Below, piece by piece: positions 1-5,563 of a DNA stretch of 6,671 nt; the stretch's first letter is position 1; every line of letters starts with the position of its first letter. This DNA comes from Alphaproteobacteria bacterium (lineage in GTDB: Bacteria > Pseudomonadota > Alphaproteobacteria > Rickettsiales > UBA6187): positions 1 through 6,671 of the forward strand of contig JAJRPW010000161.1 in NCBI GenBank assembly GCA_024280585.1, read 5' to 3'. A program made the position numbers and the translations under genes. The notes under the pieces were generated by a model. It was not told where the DNA came from. It did no database searches and saw nothing but the letters and a program-made list of their open reading frames with translations.

Positions 1-948
1 CAAGAAGAATGACAACTTATGCAGACTATTATTGGCCTCAACTATCTTGCCAAATTCCTCGTCATTTAGCGCGCCAGCCCTGGTTTTAGAGGAATCCACA
101 CCCGACTCCATTGCAATCATACGCGCTGCCAACTGCTCCGACGACATTTCCAGTGAGAAAAACGCAATACTTGGAACTTTTCCCTCCTGGTCACCATGCG
201 CTTTCGCCAGGTTCTGCGAGGCATTAACGGCAATATTTATCGCAAGCGCAGTCTTACCCATTGACGGCCTGCCTGCTAAAATCAACAAATCAGAATTTTG
301 CAAACCGCCAAGAAGGCCATCCATACCCTTAAATCCTGTGCTGATTCCGCTAATTTTATCGGATCTTCTATGCGCCATATCCGCAGTTTTTATCGCCTCA
401 ACGAGCGAACTTTTTAAAGCACGAAAGCCACTTTCACCCACCCCCTCACTGGCTAAATTAAATAAACTCTGCTCGGCCATTTCGATCTGATCCTTAGCAG
501 AAAGGTCGATTTCGTCGCTAAAAGCGTCGTTAACCACACCCTCACCGATCCCGATCAAGCTACGCCGCACCGCCAAATCATAGACAATTTTGCCATATGC
601 CTCAAGATTTATAATAGCAATACTTTTTCCGGCCAAACGCGCCAGATACTCTGCCCCGCCTATATCTACAAGCGATTCGTCCTTGTCGAAATAATTTTTA
701 AGCGTCACAGGAGTTGCAATAATACCACGGTCTGAAAATTTTGTAATCGCCTCAAAAATACGTTTATGTACCGGCTCATAAAAATGCTCCGCCAGCAAAT
801 AATCCGCGACACGCCCGAGCGCCTCATTATTAGTCAGAATCGCACCTAAAATCGCCTGTTCTGCCTGAATATTATGCGGGGCAAGGCGGTATTCCTCCGA
901 CTCTTTATCGGCACTCGCAACTAAATCCGTTTTTTCTTGTGTTTTCAT
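1..948 (-). CDS. dnaB: Replicative DNA helicase DnaB, N-terminal 316 residues (3' end outside window)
   Basis: DnaB is the hexameric ring helicase that unwinds DNA ahead of the replisome and recruits primase. My translation of the minus strand from the ATG at 948 stays open to the window edge. The N-terminal domain signature PHNIQAEQAILG is at residues 24-35. After a linker comes the RecA-like ATPase domain, with Walker A GRPSMGKT at residues 226-233 and FFSLEMS at about 263-269, whose Glu267 is the expected catalytic glutamate. The family is usually about 450-500 aa, so roughly the last third (Walker B and arginine finger) lies beyond base 1. A GGGAG ribosome-binding site sits about 12 nt before the ATG, and a TATAAT box lies further upstream. 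No intein or frameshift appears in the visible part. The gene is divergent from the PAS-metC unit. Identification is firm. Confidence 0.96.
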   Translation of the reverse strand, partial: MKTQEKTDLVASADKESEEYRLAPHNIQAEQAILGAILTNNEALGRVADYLLAEHFYEPVHKRIFEAITKFSDRGIIATPVTLKNYFDKDESLVDIGGAEYLARLAGKSIAIINLEAYGKIVYDLAVRRSLIGIGEGVVNDAFSDEIDLSAKDQIEMAEQSLFNLASEGVGESGFRALKSSLVEAIKTADMAHRRSDKISGISTGFKGMDGLLGGLQNSDLLILAGRPSMGKTALAINIAVNASQNLAKAHGDQEGKVPSIAFFSLEMSSEQLAARMIAMESGVDSSKTRAGALNDEEFGKIVEANNSLHKLSFFL

Positions 949-984
949 AATTAATTTGTACTCCCTCAGACTAAACATAGCCCC

Positions 985-990
985 ATTATA
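985..990 (-). promoter_or_regulatory. Candidate -10 box for dnaB
   Basis: The minus strand reads a perfect TATAAT here, 36 nt upstream of the dnaB ATG, with the GGGAG ribosome-binding site in between. No good -35 hexamer is seen at 16-18 bp spacing, where the sequence is only AATTTC-like. The call therefore rests on the -10 match and its position. Confidence 0.4.
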
Positions 991-1063
991 CAATCAGGTA
1001 AATAGTAGAAATTGGAAATTTGCTTTTATCTTGCCTTAATTATTTTGCGCTGTATCGTTACAG

Positions 1064-1171
1064 GCATAGTATTTTCGCTTTTCGTTTACGCTAGGAAATT
1101 GAGGTGAGGTGTATTAAACATACATAAGACGAAAATTGACAACGCGTAAATGAAAATGGCAAATACTATAT
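1064..1171. repeat. Long imperfect palindrome (28-bp arms) ending at the start codon of the PAS gene
   Basis: The left arm at 1064-1091 pairs with the right arm at 1144-1171. I count about 24 Watson-Crick or wobble pairs, with mismatches at 1065/1170, 1075/1160, 1077/1158 and 1078/1157. The 52-nt spacer contains a smaller hairpin, TGTAT (1110-1114) with ATACA (1120-1124). The right arm covers the whole region where the ribosome-binding site of the PAS gene should lie, and it touches the ATG. The shape fits a non-autonomous palindromic element such as a MITE, a REP-like repeat or a structured RNA. No second copy is visible in this window, so repetitiveness is untested. Confidence 0.7.
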
Positions 1172-1607
1172 GATAGAACAACGGCTCACATCACGCATGG
1201 TTAAATACTGGGAAACCTTACAAAAAGGCGATAACATTCCCAAAATCGAGCAGTTTAACCCGGGAGCAATTGCTGATTTATGGCAACGCTGTTTTAAAAT
1301 CGTGATTTATAAAGAAAGAGCATCACAAAGTTATATATATGACTATGTTGGTGAAGAGCTAGATGATATATTCGGTAAGGGATTAGTAGGAAGTTCAGTA
1401 AAATCCAGAAGTGCCTCCATACCAGCAAAAAAAATGATTGAACACATGGAAAAATCCATAAAAGAGCTGCAACCAAATATTTTAGAAGGACAGTTCGTTA
1501 GCGAAAAAAACCAGGTTGTTAAATATCGTTCTTGCCTGTTACCCTTTGGTCATGATAAAGATAACGTAACGCATTTTATTATTGGATTTTCATGGAGAGC
1601 ATTTTGA
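1170..1607 (+). CDS. Small PAS-domain protein (PAS_5 type), 145 aa
   Basis: The pattern resembles the stand-alone PAS_5 proteins common in alphaproteobacteria. An N-terminal helix carries an R-x2-KYW-x2-L-x-KGDNIP motif (about residues 9-25). It is followed by Asn-Pro and a hydrophobic strand, then YDYVGEELDDIFGKGLVG (about 57-74), equivalent to the usual Y-R-x-VG-x-FG-x-LxG stretch. A late basic strand is followed by LPFGHD and a final IIGFSW strand. Such proteins sense or bind something unknown; there is no output domain, signal peptide or membrane segment, so it is probably cytosolic. The ATG at 1170 is the first start after an in-frame stop at 1137-1139. It has no Shine-Dalgarno because the palindrome arm occupies that site. 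The next in-frame ATG is 1197, also without one. The 3' end overlaps metC, implying co-translation. Confidence 0.75.
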   Translation: MIEQRLTSRMVKYWETLQKGDNIPKIEQFNPGAIADLWQRCFKIVIYKERASQSYIYDYVGEELDDIFGKGLVGSSVKSRSASIPAKKMIEHMEKSIKELQPNILEGQFVSEKNQVVKYRSCLLPFGHDKDNVTHFIIGFSWRAF

Positions 1608-2794
1608 ATCAAGATACTTTAGCCATTATAGCCGGCAAAAATTCGGAAGAAAACAGCGGAACCGTCAATGTTCCGATACACCGCACATCAACGGTTTTAT
1701 TCCCTACATTAAAGGCGTATGACGATGCAGAACACGGCAAAGCATTTTATAAAGCCCATAAGAACCTTAAAGCTACCGATTTTAGCTATGGAATTGGCGG
1801 CACACCTACAAATTTTGCGCTAGAAGATGCTATAACCCAACTTGAAGGCGGCGATAAAACCTTCATATACCCTTCAGGTTTATCCGCTATCACCATGACT
1901 TTACTCACTTTTTTAAGCTCCGGCGACCACGTGCTTATAACCGACAGTATCTATGGCCCGACGCGTCGTTTTTGTAACAAAGAGCTAAAAAGATTCGGCA
2001 TTGAAACAACATATTATGACCCGATGATTGGCAGTAAAATCAGAGGGTTAATACAGGATAACACCAAATTAATTTTTACCGAAAGCCCTGGATCGCTCAC
2101 TTTTGAGGTGCAGGATATACCGGCCATAGTCAAAGTCGCAAAAGAAAAAAACATTGTTACCGTCACTGATAATTCCTGGGCGACATCGTTATATTTCAAA
2201 CCATTAAAGCATGGAGTTGATGTATCACTTCATGCTGGTACAAAATATATCGGCGGCCACTCTGACATAATATTAGGTACAATCACAACTACAAAAGAAC
2301 ATATAAGCAAATTTAGCAGGAATTATATTGATTACGGAGTTCATGCCAGCCCTGACGATTGCTATTTAGCTTTGCGCGGGCTAAAAACCATGCCCACCCG
2401 CATAAAAGCGCATGAGGAAAAAGCGTTGAATATCGCAAAATGGCTTAAGAAAAAACCCAAAGTGGCAAAAATACTACACCCCGCCTTTTCATCATGCCCC
2501 GGGCATAAAGTTTTTAAGCGTGATTTTTTAGGCTCAACCGGCCTTTTCACTATTATATTAGACAAAAAATACTCGTTCAAAGAGCTGTCCCATATGATTG
2601 ATCCGATGAAAATTTTTGGCATTGGCGCATCGTGGGGTGGTTATGAAAGCTTGATATTACCGTTTGATCCGGCCTCAATTCGTACCGCCACAAAATGGAC
2701 AGAAAAAGGCTCGTGTGTGAGGCTATATATAGGCCTTGAAGACGAAGATGATCTCAAAAAAGAGCTGCAAGACGGACTAAAGAGGCTCGGATGA
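1592..2794 (+). CDS. metC: Cystathionine beta-lyase (PLP-dependent, Cys/Met metabolism family), 400 aa
   Basis: MetC cleaves L-cystathionine to homocysteine, pyruvate and ammonia in methionine synthesis; such enzymes can also desulfurate cysteine. The whole family fold is present: the phosphate-binding YPSGLSAI loop, the DSIYGPTRRF active-site Tyr region, TDNSWA with Asp193 that contacts the PLP ring nitrogen, and HAGTKYIGGHSD with Lys218 as the Schiff-base lysine. The GASWGGYESL motif (Ser347-Trp348) separates beta-lyases from cystathionine gamma-synthases. Arg377 in VRLYIGLED should bind the substrate carboxylate. The 400-aa length is normal. The ATG at 1592 overlaps the PAS gene by 16 nt. 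A TTG at 1604, preceded by GGAGAG at 1594-1599 and overlapping the PAS stop as TTGA, is a credible alternative start that would remove four residues. The downstream gene overlaps the stop by 4 nt. Gamma-lyase or broader C-S lyase activity cannot be excluded. Confidence 0.93.
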   Translation: MESILNQDTLAIIAGKNSEENSGTVNVPIHRTSTVLFPTLKAYDDAEHGKAFYKAHKNLKATDFSYGIGGTPTNFALEDAITQLEGGDKTFIYPSGLSAITMTLLTFLSSGDHVLITDSIYGPTRRFCNKELKRFGIETTYYDPMIGSKIRGLIQDNTKLIFTESPGSLTFEVQDIPAIVKVAKEKNIVTVTDNSWATSLYFKPLKHGVDVSLHAGTKYIGGHSDIILGTITTTKEHISKFSRNYIDYGVHASPDDCYLALRGLKTMPTRIKAHEEKALNIAKWLKKKPKVAKILHPAFSSCPGHKVFKRDFLGSTGLFTIILDKKYSFKELSHMIDPMKIFGIGASWGGYESLILPFDPASIRTATKWTEKGSCVRLYIGLEDEDDLKKELQDGLKRLG

Positions 2795-3141
2795 AAATAA
2801 TATCCTTCATTATAACACTATTTTTTCTTGCAAAAACCCCGGCATATGCGCTTTCTGAATATGGCCTGGTTTGCGCGGATAACGAAGATTGTGTCGAGTG
2901 CAACGAAGATCCTGAATGCCTTACATGCCAGCATAATTGCTGGAATATGTTTGGCAACGCAGAAAGTAATAGAAATAACCGCCCAAAAGACAAAAAAGAA
3001 GCATGCATCTTAAAAAGGGCAAAATGGTGTAACGCCCAGTGCTGGGATCCGGATGACAGAACCGAAGAAGACTATGTTAGCTCCGTACCACCTTGTGATG
3101 ATTGGCATTTTCCGCATAAAAGGAAGGGTAAAAAATGGTAG
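2791..3141 (+). CDS. Small secreted cysteine-rich protein, 116 aa, unknown function
   Basis: I do not recognise the family. A Lys, a hydrophobic core (residues 3-14) and an Ala-Tyr-Ala motif at 18-20 form a clear Sec signal peptide, probably cleaved before Leu21. The mature part (~96 aa) has ten cysteines, at 28, 34, 37, 43, 46, 50, 72, 80, 84 and 102. The even number suits disulfide bonding in the periplasm. An internal near-duplication, DCVEC then ECLTC, gives CxxC-x5-CxxC-x3-C. The middle and C-terminal tail are rich in Lys and Arg, and there are five Trp (51, 79, 85, 105, 116). It has no lipobox or membrane anchor after the signal. The ATGA overlap with the metC stop indicates co-translation and supports the start. 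The stop lies 2 bp from the purA stop on the other strand. Metal binding is an alternative to structural disulfides. Confidence 0.8.
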   Translation: MKIISFIITLFFLAKTPAYALSEYGLVCADNEDCVECNEDPECLTCQHNCWNMFGNAESNRNNRPKDKKEACILKRAKWCNAQCWDPDDRTEEDYVSSVPPCDDWHFPHKRKGKKW

Positions 3142-3143
3142 AA

Positions 3144-4436
3144 TCACCCAGCGAAAGGGTCTTTTACCAAAATCGTATCGTCACGTTCCGGACTTGTTGA
3201 TAAAATTGCCACAGGTGTCTCGATTAATTCTTCAATCCGACGCACATATTTCACGGCATTTTCCGGCAATTGATCAAAACTACGCGCACCGGCAGTGCTT
3301 TCTGACCATCCGTCCATTTCTTCATAAATAGGTTTAACAGCCGCTTGAATTTTAATGGAAGACGGTAAATAATCCAATTTTTCGCCTTCATATTCATAAC
3401 CGACACAGATTTTTAATTTTTCAAAACCGTCTAATATATCAAGTTTTGTAAGCGCAATTCCGTTAATTCCAGCTATTTTTATCGCCTGCCTAACCAACAC
3501 AGCATCGAACCAACCGCAACTTCTCTTACGCCCGGTAACCGTTCCGAATTCATGACCACGCTCACCCAGTCTTTGACCGGTTTCATCATTCAATTCCGTT
3601 GGGAAAGGCCCGCTACCAACACGGGTTGTGTAGGCTTTTGTAATTCCCAAAACATAACCAATTCCGCCAAGACCAAAACCAGACCCGGCATATGCCTGCC
3701 CTGCCACCGTCGAAGATGAGGTCACAAAAGGGTATGTACCATGATCGACATCGAGCATAATTCCTTGCGCGCCTTCAAATAATATACGTTTTTTATCGTT
3801 GTTTAACTGATCCAAAACCTTCCAGCACGGCTTGGCGAAAGGCAGAATTTCATCTTTTATATCCAATAATTCCTTCATTAAATCAGCCTTTACAACCTCT
3901 TGCGCGCCAAGCCCACGTCGCAATGCGTTATGATGATCAAGCAAGCCGTCAACTCTTTCTGACAATAAATCTTCATCGACCAAATCACAAATTCTTATCG
4001 CACGGCGGCCAACTTTATCCTCATAAGCCGGGCCAATTCCGCGCCCTGTTGTTCCTATTTTTCCTTTACCACGAGCGGCTTCGGCCATATTATCGATTTG
4101 TCTGTGCAGTGATAAAATCAAACTGGCATTTTCAGCAATAAATAAACTATCCGGCGAGATTTCCACACCATTTGCGCGCACAGTTTCAATCTCTTTCAGT
4201 AGCGCATATGGGTCAATAACGACACCGTTGCCAATCACGGAAATCTTGCCTTTTCTAACAATTCCCGAAGGAAGCAGGCTCAATTTATGAGTCACACCGT
4301 CAATGACCAACGTGTGCCCGGCATTATGCCCGCCCTGAAAACGCACCACAACATCGGCTCTATTCGAGAGCCAATCAACAATTTTCCCCTTACCTTCATC
4401 ACCCCATTGCGAACCAACAACTGCTACATTCGTCAT
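3144..4436 (-). CDS. purA: Adenylosuccinate synthetase PurA, 430 aa
   Basis: PurA joins IMP and aspartate at the cost of GTP to give adenylosuccinate, the first committed step to AMP, in the cytosol. The N-terminal loop QWGDEGKGK (10-18) carries catalytic Asp13, and GGHNAGHT carries catalytic His41. GTTGRGIGPAYEDK follows, then FEGAQGIMLDVDHGTYPFVT, GITKAYTTRVGSGPFPTE, and the substrate loop TGRKR with Arg303 and Arg305 in the same numbering as the E. coli enzyme. The guanine-binding TKLD and the C-terminal LSTSPERDDT are also present. The length is close to E. coli's 432 aa. I chose the ATG at 4436 because it starts directly on TNVAVVGSQWGDEG and has AGAGG seven nt upstream. The open frame continues 22 codons further to 4502, but that extension is not family sequence and spans the predicted promoter. 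It converges on the Cys-rich gene with no clear terminator between them. Confidence 0.97.
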   Translation of the reverse strand: MTNVAVVGSQWGDEGKGKIVDWLSNRADVVVRFQGGHNAGHTLVIDGVTHKLSLLPSGIVRKGKISVIGNGVVIDPYALLKEIETVRANGVEISPDSLFIAENASLILSLHRQIDNMAEAARGKGKIGTTGRGIGPAYEDKVGRRAIRICDLVDEDLLSERVDGLLDHHNALRRGLGAQEVVKADLMKELLDIKDEILPFAKPCWKVLDQLNNDKKRILFEGAQGIMLDVDHGTYPFVTSSSTVAGQAYAGSGFGLGGIGYVLGITKAYTTRVGSGPFPTELNDETGQRLGERGHEFGTVTGRKRSCGWFDAVLVRQAIKIAGINGIALTKLDILDGFEKLKICVGYEYEGEKLDYLPSSIKIQAAVKPIYEEMDGWSESTAGARSFDQLPENAVKYVRRIEELIETPVAILSTSPERDDTILVKDPFAG

Positions 4437-4469
4437 TAAATAACCTCTATTTTTTACAAACATGCGCAA

Positions 4470-4490
4470 GTTATAGAAAAAATCTATAAC
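4470..4490. repeat. Perfect 7-bp inverted repeat over the purA -10 region
   Basis: GTTATAG at 4470-4476 and CTATAAC at 4484-4490 are exact reverse complements around an A/T-only 7-nt centre. Because the dyad covers the proposed -10 box and part of the spacer, it could be an operator. The alternative is chance in AT-rich DNA. Confidence 0.5.
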
Positions 4491-4496
4491 TATCAA
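4470..4496 (-). promoter_or_regulatory. Candidate purA promoter
   Basis: On the minus strand TTGATA (4496-4491) is followed after 15 bp by TATAAC (4475-4470). Transcription would start near 4463, leaving about 27 nt of leader with the AGAGG site. The 15-bp spacer is short, so this is a moderate call. The -10 box is part of a perfect 7-bp dyad listed separately. Confidence 0.4.
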
Positions 4497-4560
4497 GGGC
4501 AATATGAATTTTTCACAGAGCGAAATCCGGGCGAAATATTTTTATTGTTTTTTTAAAACT

Positions 4561-4606
4561 TTGTGGTACTTCTTGTTTCGTTAATAAATTAAATATTTTT
4601 TAGGAG
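4561..4606 (+). promoter_or_regulatory. Candidate promoter and strong ribosome-binding site for the 4613 gene
   Basis: TTGTGG (4561-4566) and TAAATT (4585-4590) are spaced 18 bp apart and give a weak promoter candidate. The AGGAG at 4602-4606 is strong and lies exactly six nt before the ATG at 4613. That fixes the start and rules against the upstream in-frame TTG at 4607. Confidence 0.4.
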
Positions 4607-4612
4607 TTGTTT

Positions 4613-5089
4613 ATGTCAGGTATTTTTTCTAAAAACGCTCTAAGAGCCGGGTTACCATTTACTGTAAGAGCTGCAGGAACGAGAGGCCTAAGCGCCGCAT
4701 TGAGGAGCCCTACCCCAGCAAATAGTTTCCAACCATTTTCAGCAAGGTTTAGCAGCGAGAGTAATTCTAGAAAGAAACCTATTGTACAAATATTAACCAC
4801 AACTCCGGAAAATGCAGAAAAGATTAGAGAAGAGTATCAAGGGTTAAGCCCAGAAGTGCGAGCTATTTTTAACGAACTAATACCATCCTTCCAAGAGATG
4901 GAGACCGCTGTATCTTTGGGTTGCATTGAAAGCCTAACTGCGGCAAGTGAAAAAATGAGATCAGAAATATTAGCTAAAACTGGTTTATCAGGAGAGCAAG
5001 CCGAAGAAAATATAAGCACAATGGTTCGGTTCTTGAAGAGGAAGATAGAACAAGAAAATACGGCTCAACCACCTACCACAGAACGCTAA
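4613..5089 (+). CDS. Unrecognised 158-aa protein with a mitochondrial-presequence-like N-terminus
   Basis: I recognise no family. Residues 1-48 contain no Asp or Glu. They hold one Lys and five Arg (7, 11, 19, 24, 31, 45) spaced among Ala, Leu, Ser, Phe and Gly, and end in SARFSS. This matches the composition of a eukaryotic mitochondrial targeting peptide, and Arg45-Phe46 before Ser-Ser resembles an R-2 processing site. It lacks the continuous hydrophobic core of a Sec signal. From residue 49 the character changes: charged, probably mostly alpha-helical, with many Glu and Lys, no membrane segment, and a polar Pro/Thr tail. Nine of 12 Arg codons are AGA or AGG, against about 10 of 34 in visible dnaB, metC and rpsT, which hints at foreign origin or relaxed selection. 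The AGGAG six nt upstream supports expression. It is divergent from purA and convergent with the DUF2610-like gene. Host targeting is inference only. Confidence 0.75.
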   Translation: MSGIFSKNALRAGLPFTVRAAGTRGLSAALRSPTPANSFQPFSARFSSESNSRKKPIVQILTTTPENAEKIREEYQGLSPEVRAIFNELIPSFQEMETAVSLGCIESLTAASEKMRSEILAKTGLSGEQAEENISTMVRFLKRKIEQENTAQPPTTER

Positions 5090-5110
5090 ACACCTAGGCT
5101 GTGTACACTA

Positions 5111-5401
5111 TCAACCAGGCGGCGGAGCTGGCTCATCCTCATATCCGTCCTCATATGTAGCACTTCCGTCATCGAGCGCGTAAACACACAGCTCTTCGAA
5201 TGAGACATTATTTTTCTTGGATAGCTCATAAAGCTTGCTGATCGATTCCATAATATCGCCGGGAATTGTGCCGCCTCTGTTTTTAGACAGCCATTCTGCC
5301 TGAAAATGCAGCGGATGATGCTGTGGCTCAGGCTCGCCGATATATATTGTAAATGGTGCCTTAACCCCGCCAAAATCGCATGGAACTGTAAATTTTTTCA
5401 T
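5111..5401 (-). CDS. DUF2610-like small conserved protein, 96 aa
   Basis: From memory, the opening MKKFTVPCDFGGVKAPFTIY, then IGEPEPQHHPLHFQAEWLS (residues 21-39), the RGGTIPGDIMES stretch and NNVSFEELCVYAL fit DUF2610. That family is a short cytosolic one of unknown function found in alphaproteobacteria including Rickettsiales. The body looks like a small alpha/beta domain. The last ~20 residues are an acidic Asp/Glu/Tyr run ending in APPPG, probably disordered. There is no signal peptide or membrane segment. The start has AGG five nt upstream and a good promoter behind it. The gene is divergent from rpsT and shares its 162-bp control region, and converges with the presequence-like gene. The existence of the gene is well supported; the family name is less certain. 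Confidence 0.82.
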   Translation of the reverse strand: MKKFTVPCDFGGVKAPFTIYIGEPEPQHHPLHFQAEWLSKNRGGTIPGDIMESISKLYELSKKNNVSFEELCVYALDDGSATYEDGYEDEPAPPPG

Positions 5402-5428
5402 TACTACCTATAATTTAACAATAGTCCG

Positions 5429-5457
5429 ATTGTACAGTTTTTTAGCAATTTGAGCAA
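5429..5457 (-). promoter_or_regulatory. Candidate promoter of the DUF2610-like gene
   Basis: On the minus strand TTGCTC (5457-5452) and TACAAT (5434-5429) are separated by exactly 17 bp. The predicted start near 5422 leaves about 20 nt before the ATG at 5401. The spacer is occupied by one arm (5439-5451) of a perfect 13-bp inverted repeat. Confidence 0.55.
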
Positions 5458-5490
5458 GAATTTTGTTAAATTTTGTTAAATTGCTAAAAA
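5439..5490. repeat. Perfect 13-bp inverted repeat enclosing a 10-bp tandem duplication
   Basis: TTTTTAGCAATTT at 5439-5451 is the exact reverse complement of 5478-5490. The 26-nt interval holds two adjacent copies of TTTTGTTAAA (5461-5480), and a near-inverted copy of that unit follows at 5491-5502. One arm fills the spacer of the DUF2610-like promoter. The other ends 13 bp before the rpsT -35 box. It could be a two-site operator, or a hairpin or cruciform in DNA. Confidence 0.7.
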
Positions 5491-5503
5491 CAAAATTTTA
5501 ACC

Positions 5504-5532
5504 TTGACTCAAGTGATGATCTTATGTACTTT
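5504..5532 (+). promoter_or_regulatory. Candidate rpsT promoter
   Basis: TTGACT (5504-5509) and TACTTT (5527-5532) are 17 bp apart. The -35 box is one base off consensus; the -10 is weaker. Transcription would begin near 5539, followed by AAGG (5554-5557) six nt before the rpsT ATG. Confidence 0.55.
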
Positions 5533-5563
5533 GCGTCATCTTTTTAAAAATTTAAGGTGAATT

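Noticed and set aside
32..490. 152-residue plus-strand open frame
   Set aside because: It lies wholly opposite dnaB, which is unmistakable on the minus strand. The frame is a shadow with no family features.
1012..1058. Possible plus-strand promoters for the PAS gene (TTGGAA/CTTAAT at 17 bp, TTGCCT/TATCGT at 16 bp)
   Set aside because: Two competing weak candidates in AT-rich DNA and nothing to choose between them, so neither was annotated.
3146..3165. ACCC...GGGT followed by CTTTT, a possible plus-strand terminator after the Cys-rich gene
   Set aside because: Only four base pairs, a 7-nt loop and a short broken T-run, all inside the purA coding sequence. Too weak to annotate.
3516..3530. 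Ser in place of a commonly basic residue just after TGRKR in PurA
   Set aside because: The key Arg303 and Arg305 are kept. The changed residue is Ser306, outside the known contact residues.
4437..4502. N-terminal extension of purA to an ATG at 4502
   Set aside because: The extra 22 residues do not match the family, and the start at 4436 has a proper ribosome-binding site. The extension crosses the likely promoter.
5090..5108. Small palindromes CCTAGG and GTGTACAC between two convergent stops
   Set aside because: No extended stem and no T-run on either side. Probably chance, not a terminator.
5086..5373. 95-residue minus-strand open frame overlapping the DUF2610-like gene
   Set aside because: A different frame of the same region, with no recognisable sequence and no good ribosome-binding site. 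The 5111-5401 frame has the conserved pattern and promoter.
5466..5479. TTAA-N6-TTAA, reminiscent of a CtrA binding site
   Set aside because: The established motif has a seven-base spacing, and the six-base spacing here simply follows from the tandem 10-mer in AT-rich DNA.
5515..5545. GATGA...TCATC followed by five T, resembling an attenuator before rpsT
   Set aside because: Five-pair stem with a 16-nt loop that contains the predicted -10 box; most of it would not be transcribed.
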